From Rhodoferax sp. UBA4409 (lineage in GTDB: Bacteria > Pseudomonadota > Gammaproteobacteria > Burkholderiales > Burkholderiaceae_C), in the NCBI GenBank assembly GCA_002390825.1, contig DGQR01000059.1:1-9453 (forward strand): a stretch of 9,453 nt of DNA, read 5' to 3'. A program made the translations under genes and the position numbers. Positions 7,073 to 9,453 of this stretch are shown here, in pieces (the stretch's first letter is position 1; each line of letters starts with the position of its first letter). A model generated the notes under the pieces. It did no database searches. It saw only the letters and a program-made list of their open reading frames with translations, and had not been told where the DNA came from.

Positions 7073-8263
7073 GTGAGTTCAGTTCCCTCAGGCGCGCGCG
7101 CCCCTACGATTTTGGTGGTGGATGACAGCTTGGCCGTGCGCCAGCTCACGGTCAGTGTGCTGCGCCGCCAAGGCTATGACGTGCTGGAGGCTGGAGACGG
7201 TCGCGAGGGGCTGGATACCGCCTTGCGCGAGCAACCTGATGTGATCTTGTGCGATATCCATATGCCGATCCTGGATGGATGGGACGTGGTGCGCGAAGCA
7301 CGCTCGAGTGAGTCGCTGGGTACCACCCCGATTTTGATGCTCACCTCGGACAACGACCGCGTCAGCGTGCGCCGGGCCATGGCCGCCGGTGCCGATGACT
7401 ACCTGACCAAGCCGTGGACGCAAAACGAACTGATTTCTGCCGTCGTCTCGCTGCTCGAAAAAGCCAGTCGCCACAGAGCCGATGCAGAGCGGGCCCAAGA
7501 GCAGTTGCGCTCTGCGGTATTGGCCACCATTCCTCACGAGCTGCGCACTCCCATGGTCAGCATCCTCGGGTCGACGGAATTGCTACTTACACGGCGTGAT
7601 CGCTACACGCCGGAGCGGGTGCAGGGCATGTTGGAAGATGTGCACCGCAGTGCCTTGGCACTGGGGCGAACCATCAGCCGGATGATGGACTGGGCGGAGC
7701 TCAGTGCCGCGCAGGTCCACCGCGAAACCCGCTCCATGGCCTATCGGCTGGATGTGGCGCAGGCCATGGCTGAGGTTTTGGGCAGCACTGCTTTTGCGAA
7801 AGAAGTGCAGGCGGTTCTGAAGGTGCCGCCGGAGACGGTGTTAGGCGTGTTTGCCGGCCATCCGGTGCAGGTCCGTGTGGAGCCGTGTCACTTGCAGTGC
7901 TGGAGCCCGGACTTCCACAAAATCATTACCGAGTTGCTGGTCAATGCCCTGCGCTTTTCGAAGCCGGGTCGGCCGGTGGGCGTGACCGGCAAGGCTTTGC
8001 TGCATGGCAGGTACCAGCTCGAAATCGCCAATCTCGGCGTGGCCATGCCGGAAAAGTTCATTTCTCAAATCGGTGCCCTGTCTCAGGCGGACCGCGAGGT
8101 ACATGAGCAGCAAGGCATGGGGTTGGGCTCGGCTATCGGCCAACTCGCAGCGCGGCGCAATGGCGCAACGCTGCATGTCACCCGCTTTGACGGTTTGCCC
8201 ACGGTGGTGCGCCTGACCTTCCTGCAGCACAGCGCCGAGCCCGAGCAAAGCGCCCTGCTGTAG
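7073..8263 (+). CDS. Soluble response regulator–histidine kinase fusion (REC–HisKA–HATPase)
   Basis: About 396 residues from the GTG at 7073, with no membrane segment. Positions count from that start. The receiver (about 11-130) has Asp17-Asp18 in VVDDS, phospho-acceptor Asp61 in LCDIHMP, Thr91 and Lys113 in LTKPW. A short linker leads to a HisKA helix with His155 in TIPHELRTPM. The HATPase-like domain keeps Glu287/Asn291 (ELLVNAL) and G2 GMGLGS (348-353), but G1 reads ANLGVA, with Asn320 for the usual Asp, so ATP binding may be altered. No output domain. An in-frame TTG at 7046 would add 9 residues and overlap the hybrid kinase stop by 14 bases; neither start has a good ribosome site, and I prefer GTG. 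The receiver probably takes phosphate from the upstream Hpt and tunes the attached kinase (inference). This REC-first order is the reverse of ordinary hybrid kinases. Confidence 0.88.
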   Translation: MSSVPSGARAPTILVVDDSLAVRQLTVSVLRRQGYDVLEAGDGREGLDTALREQPDVILCDIHMPILDGWDVVREARSSESLGTTPILMLTSDNDRVSVRRAMAAGADDYLTKPWTQNELISAVVSLLEKASRHRADAERAQEQLRSAVLATIPHELRTPMVSILGSTELLLTRRDRYTPERVQGMLEDVHRSALALGRTISRMMDWAELSAAQVHRETRSMAYRLDVAQAMAEVLGSTAFAKEVQAVLKVPPETVLGVFAGHPVQVRVEPCHLQCWSPDFHKIITELLVNALRFSKPGRPVGVTGKALLHGRYQLEIANLGVAMPEKFISQIGALSQADREVHEQQGMGLGSAIGQLAARRNGATLHVTRFDGLPTVVRLTFLQHSAEPEQSALL

Positions 8264-8269
8264 CAGGGC
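8252..8269. terminator. Perfect stem-loop between convergent REC-kinase and fbp genes
   Basis: GCCCTGCT (8252-8259) and AGCAGGGC (8262-8269) are exact inverted copies separated by two bases, in practice a 7-bp stem with a TGTA loop. It includes the TAG stop of the plus-strand kinase gene and lies 16 bases beyond the fbp stop. The 21-bp convergent gap has no other candidate. It lacks a U-tract, so it is a likely but unproven bidirectional terminator. Confidence 0.5.
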
Positions 8270-8284
8270 TGCCGGCCCGGGGGG

Positions 8285-9316
8285 TCAGCCCTCGTGCTCT
8301 GCGTGGTAACGCATCACGCGTTCCACTTCGTTTTTCGAGCCCAGCACCACGCTCACGCGCTGGTGCAGTTGGGTGGGCTGGATATCCAGAATGCGCTCGG
8401 TACCAGTGGATGCAGCGCCGCCGGCCTGTTCGATCAACCAGCCCATGGGGTTGGCTTCGTACATCAGGCGCAGTTTGCCCGGCTTGCCGGGTTCGCGCTT
8501 GTCCCAGGGGTACATGAAGATGCCGCCACGGGTCAGGATGCGATGCACATCGGCCACCATGCTGGCAATCCAGCGCATGTTGAAGTCTTTGCCGCGCGGG
8601 CCGTCTTTGCCCTCCAGGCACTCGTCGATGTAGCGCTTCACCGGCGCCGCCCAGTGGCGCATGTTGCTCATGTTGACGGCGAATTCCTGGGTGTCTTCCG
8701 GCACGCGCACGTTTTCTTGGGTCAGCACAAACGAGCCTTGCTCGCGGTCCAGGGTGAACATGGCGACGCCTTCGCCCACGGTCAGTACCAGTGTGGTCTG
8801 CGGGCCGTAAATGCAATAGCCGGCAGCGACCTGCTGATGGCCGGCTTGCAAAAAGTCTTGCTCGCTCACGCCAGGGCCTTCGGGCTGTTTGACCAGTACG
8901 CTGAAGATTGTGCCAATGCTCACGTTCACATCGATGTTGCTCGAGCCATCCAGTGGGTCGAACATCAACAGGTATTCGCCTTGCGGGTAGCGGTTGGGCA
9001 CCACGTAGATGCCTTCCATTTCCTCGCTGGCCATGGCCGCCAAGTGGCCGCCCCATTCGTTGGCTTCGATCAGCACTTCGTTGGCGATGATGTCGAGCTT
9101 CTTCTGGATTTCACCCTGCACGTTTTCGCTCTCCGCTGCGCCCAGCACGCCACCCAGGGCGCCCTTGGTCACCGCCAGGCTGATGCTCTTGCAAGCCCGC
9201 GCCACCACCTCCAGCAGCAAGCGCAGCTGGGGCGGAATCGTGCCCTGGCCGCCGGCGTCTTGGCTGCCGCGCTGTTTCTCAATAAGGTAGCGCGTGAGCG
9301 AAATGCGTTGTGTCAT
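8285..9316 (-). CDS. fbp: Fructose-1,6-bisphosphatase class I
   Basis: A 343-residue cytoplasmic enzyme hydrolysing fructose 1,6-bisphosphate to fructose 6-phosphate and phosphate, in gluconeogenesis (and the Calvin cycle in autotrophs). The class I hallmarks are present: ASEE (residues 96-99), metal-binding FDPLDGSSN (119-127), substrate-site Tyr and Arg residues around NMRW and IFMYPWD, and the family signature KLRLMYEANPMGWLIEQAGG (281-300) with metal ligand Glu287. The length is normal for the bacterial family. The ATG at 9316 is preceded by AGGGA 7 bases upstream and gives the usual N-terminus (TRYLIEKQR). It begins 23 bases after the stop of the probable pepN, so the two are likely co-transcribed. 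This is housekeeping and appears unrelated to the signalling cluster with which it converges. Confidence 0.97.
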   Translation of the reverse strand: MTQRISLTRYLIEKQRGSQDAGGQGTIPPQLRLLLEVVARACKSISLAVTKGALGGVLGAAESENVQGEIQKKLDIIANEVLIEANEWGGHLAAMASEEMEGIYVVPNRYPQGEYLLMFDPLDGSSNIDVNVSIGTIFSVLVKQPEGPGVSEQDFLQAGHQQVAAGYCIYGPQTTLVLTVGEGVAMFTLDREQGSFVLTQENVRVPEDTQEFAVNMSNMRHWAAPVKRYIDECLEGKDGPRGKDFNMRWIASMVADVHRILTRGGIFMYPWDKREPGKPGKLRLMYEANPMGWLIEQAGGAASTGTERILDIQPTQLHQRVSVVLGSKNEVERVMRYHAEHEG

Positions 9317-9339
9317 GTGAAGTCCCTAAGTTTAAAAAA

Positions 9340-9453
9340 TCAATCAGCCAGCGCGCGGTCTACGACTTCGCGAACATCGTTGCTCAAGTCGGCCTTGGCA
9401 GCGACGCGGGCCAGCGCCTCGCGGGCCGCCGAGCGGTAGGGCTCGGCCAGCTT
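9340..9453 (-). CDS. pepN: Probable aminopeptidase N, C-terminal 37 residues (partial, cut by right edge)
   Basis: The minus-strand frame is open from the window edge to a TGA at 9340-9342. The tail reads AAREALARVAAK, then LSNDVREVVDRALAD, which resembles the helical C-terminal end of M1-family PepN (alanyl aminopeptidase), where a short LSxDVxExVxxAL segment closes the protein. Its position directly before fbp also fits betaproteobacterial gene order as I know it. Only 37 residues are visible and none are catalytic, so the family call rests on the tail pattern plus context. If correct, the full protein is a cytoplasmic zinc metallo-aminopeptidase of roughly 900 residues. Confidence 0.6.
   Translation of the reverse strand, partial: KLAEPYRSAAREALARVAAKADLSNDVREVVDRALAD

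Noticed and set aside
8178..9056. 292-codon minus-strand open frame
   Set aside because: Out-of-frame shadow of fbp, very rich in Arg and Gly, with no domain.
8294..9439. 381-codon plus-strand open frame
   Set aside because: Antisense to fbp and the pepN end; low-complexity His/Ala/Gln translation and no ribosome site. Fbp is unambiguous on the other strand.

Overview
The window looks like chromosomal DNA from a GC-rich betaproteobacterium, most likely of the Comamonadaceae (Rhodoferax/Polaromonas-like). This rests on codon use, protein style and a pepN–fbp gene pair at the right edge; it is inference, since no rRNA or other marker gene is present. Nearly all of the window is coding. I see no mobile element, CRISPR array, tRNA or rRNA.

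Layout. (1) Bases 1-259, plus strand: the C-terminal end of a receiver-domain protein cut by the left edge. (2) Bases 345-4399, minus strand: a tight three-gene operon. It encodes a PAS-like protein with a histidine-kinase fold but an Asp where the phospho-acceptor His should be, then a CheY-like single receiver (ATGA overlap), then a large membrane kinase with a periplasmic sensor, HAMP and three PAS domains. (3) Bases 4400-4599: a 200-bp AT-rich divergent promoter region with a spaced inverted repeat of ATCAAAAAA(A)G. (4) Bases 4600-8263, plus strand: a second operon encoding a 51-residue unknown small protein with a strong ribosome binding site, a membrane hybrid kinase (HisKA–HATPase–REC–Hpt), and a soluble REC–HisKA–HATPase protein. 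(5) Bases 8285-9453, minus strand: class I fructose-1,6-bisphosphatase (fbp) preceded by the last 37 codons of what is probably pepN. These are housekeeping genes that bound the signalling cluster.

How it may work together (inference). The two divergent operons encode three kinases or kinase-like proteins with orthodox or near-orthodox H-boxes, one with a lost H-box His, three intact receivers plus the partial one, and one Hpt domain. No protein encoded here carries a DNA-binding, GGDEF/EAL or other effector output domain. The cluster therefore looks like a phosphorelay network that must pass its signal to an output encoded elsewhere or act by protein-protein contact. The hybrid kinase Hpt could feed the CheY-like receiver or the REC of the downstream REC-kinase. 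The kinase-like protein could act as an adaptor or pseudokinase for the receiver to which it is translationally coupled. The most novel items are this pseudokinase-like protein, the 51-residue leader-position protein, and the output-less divergent arrangement.
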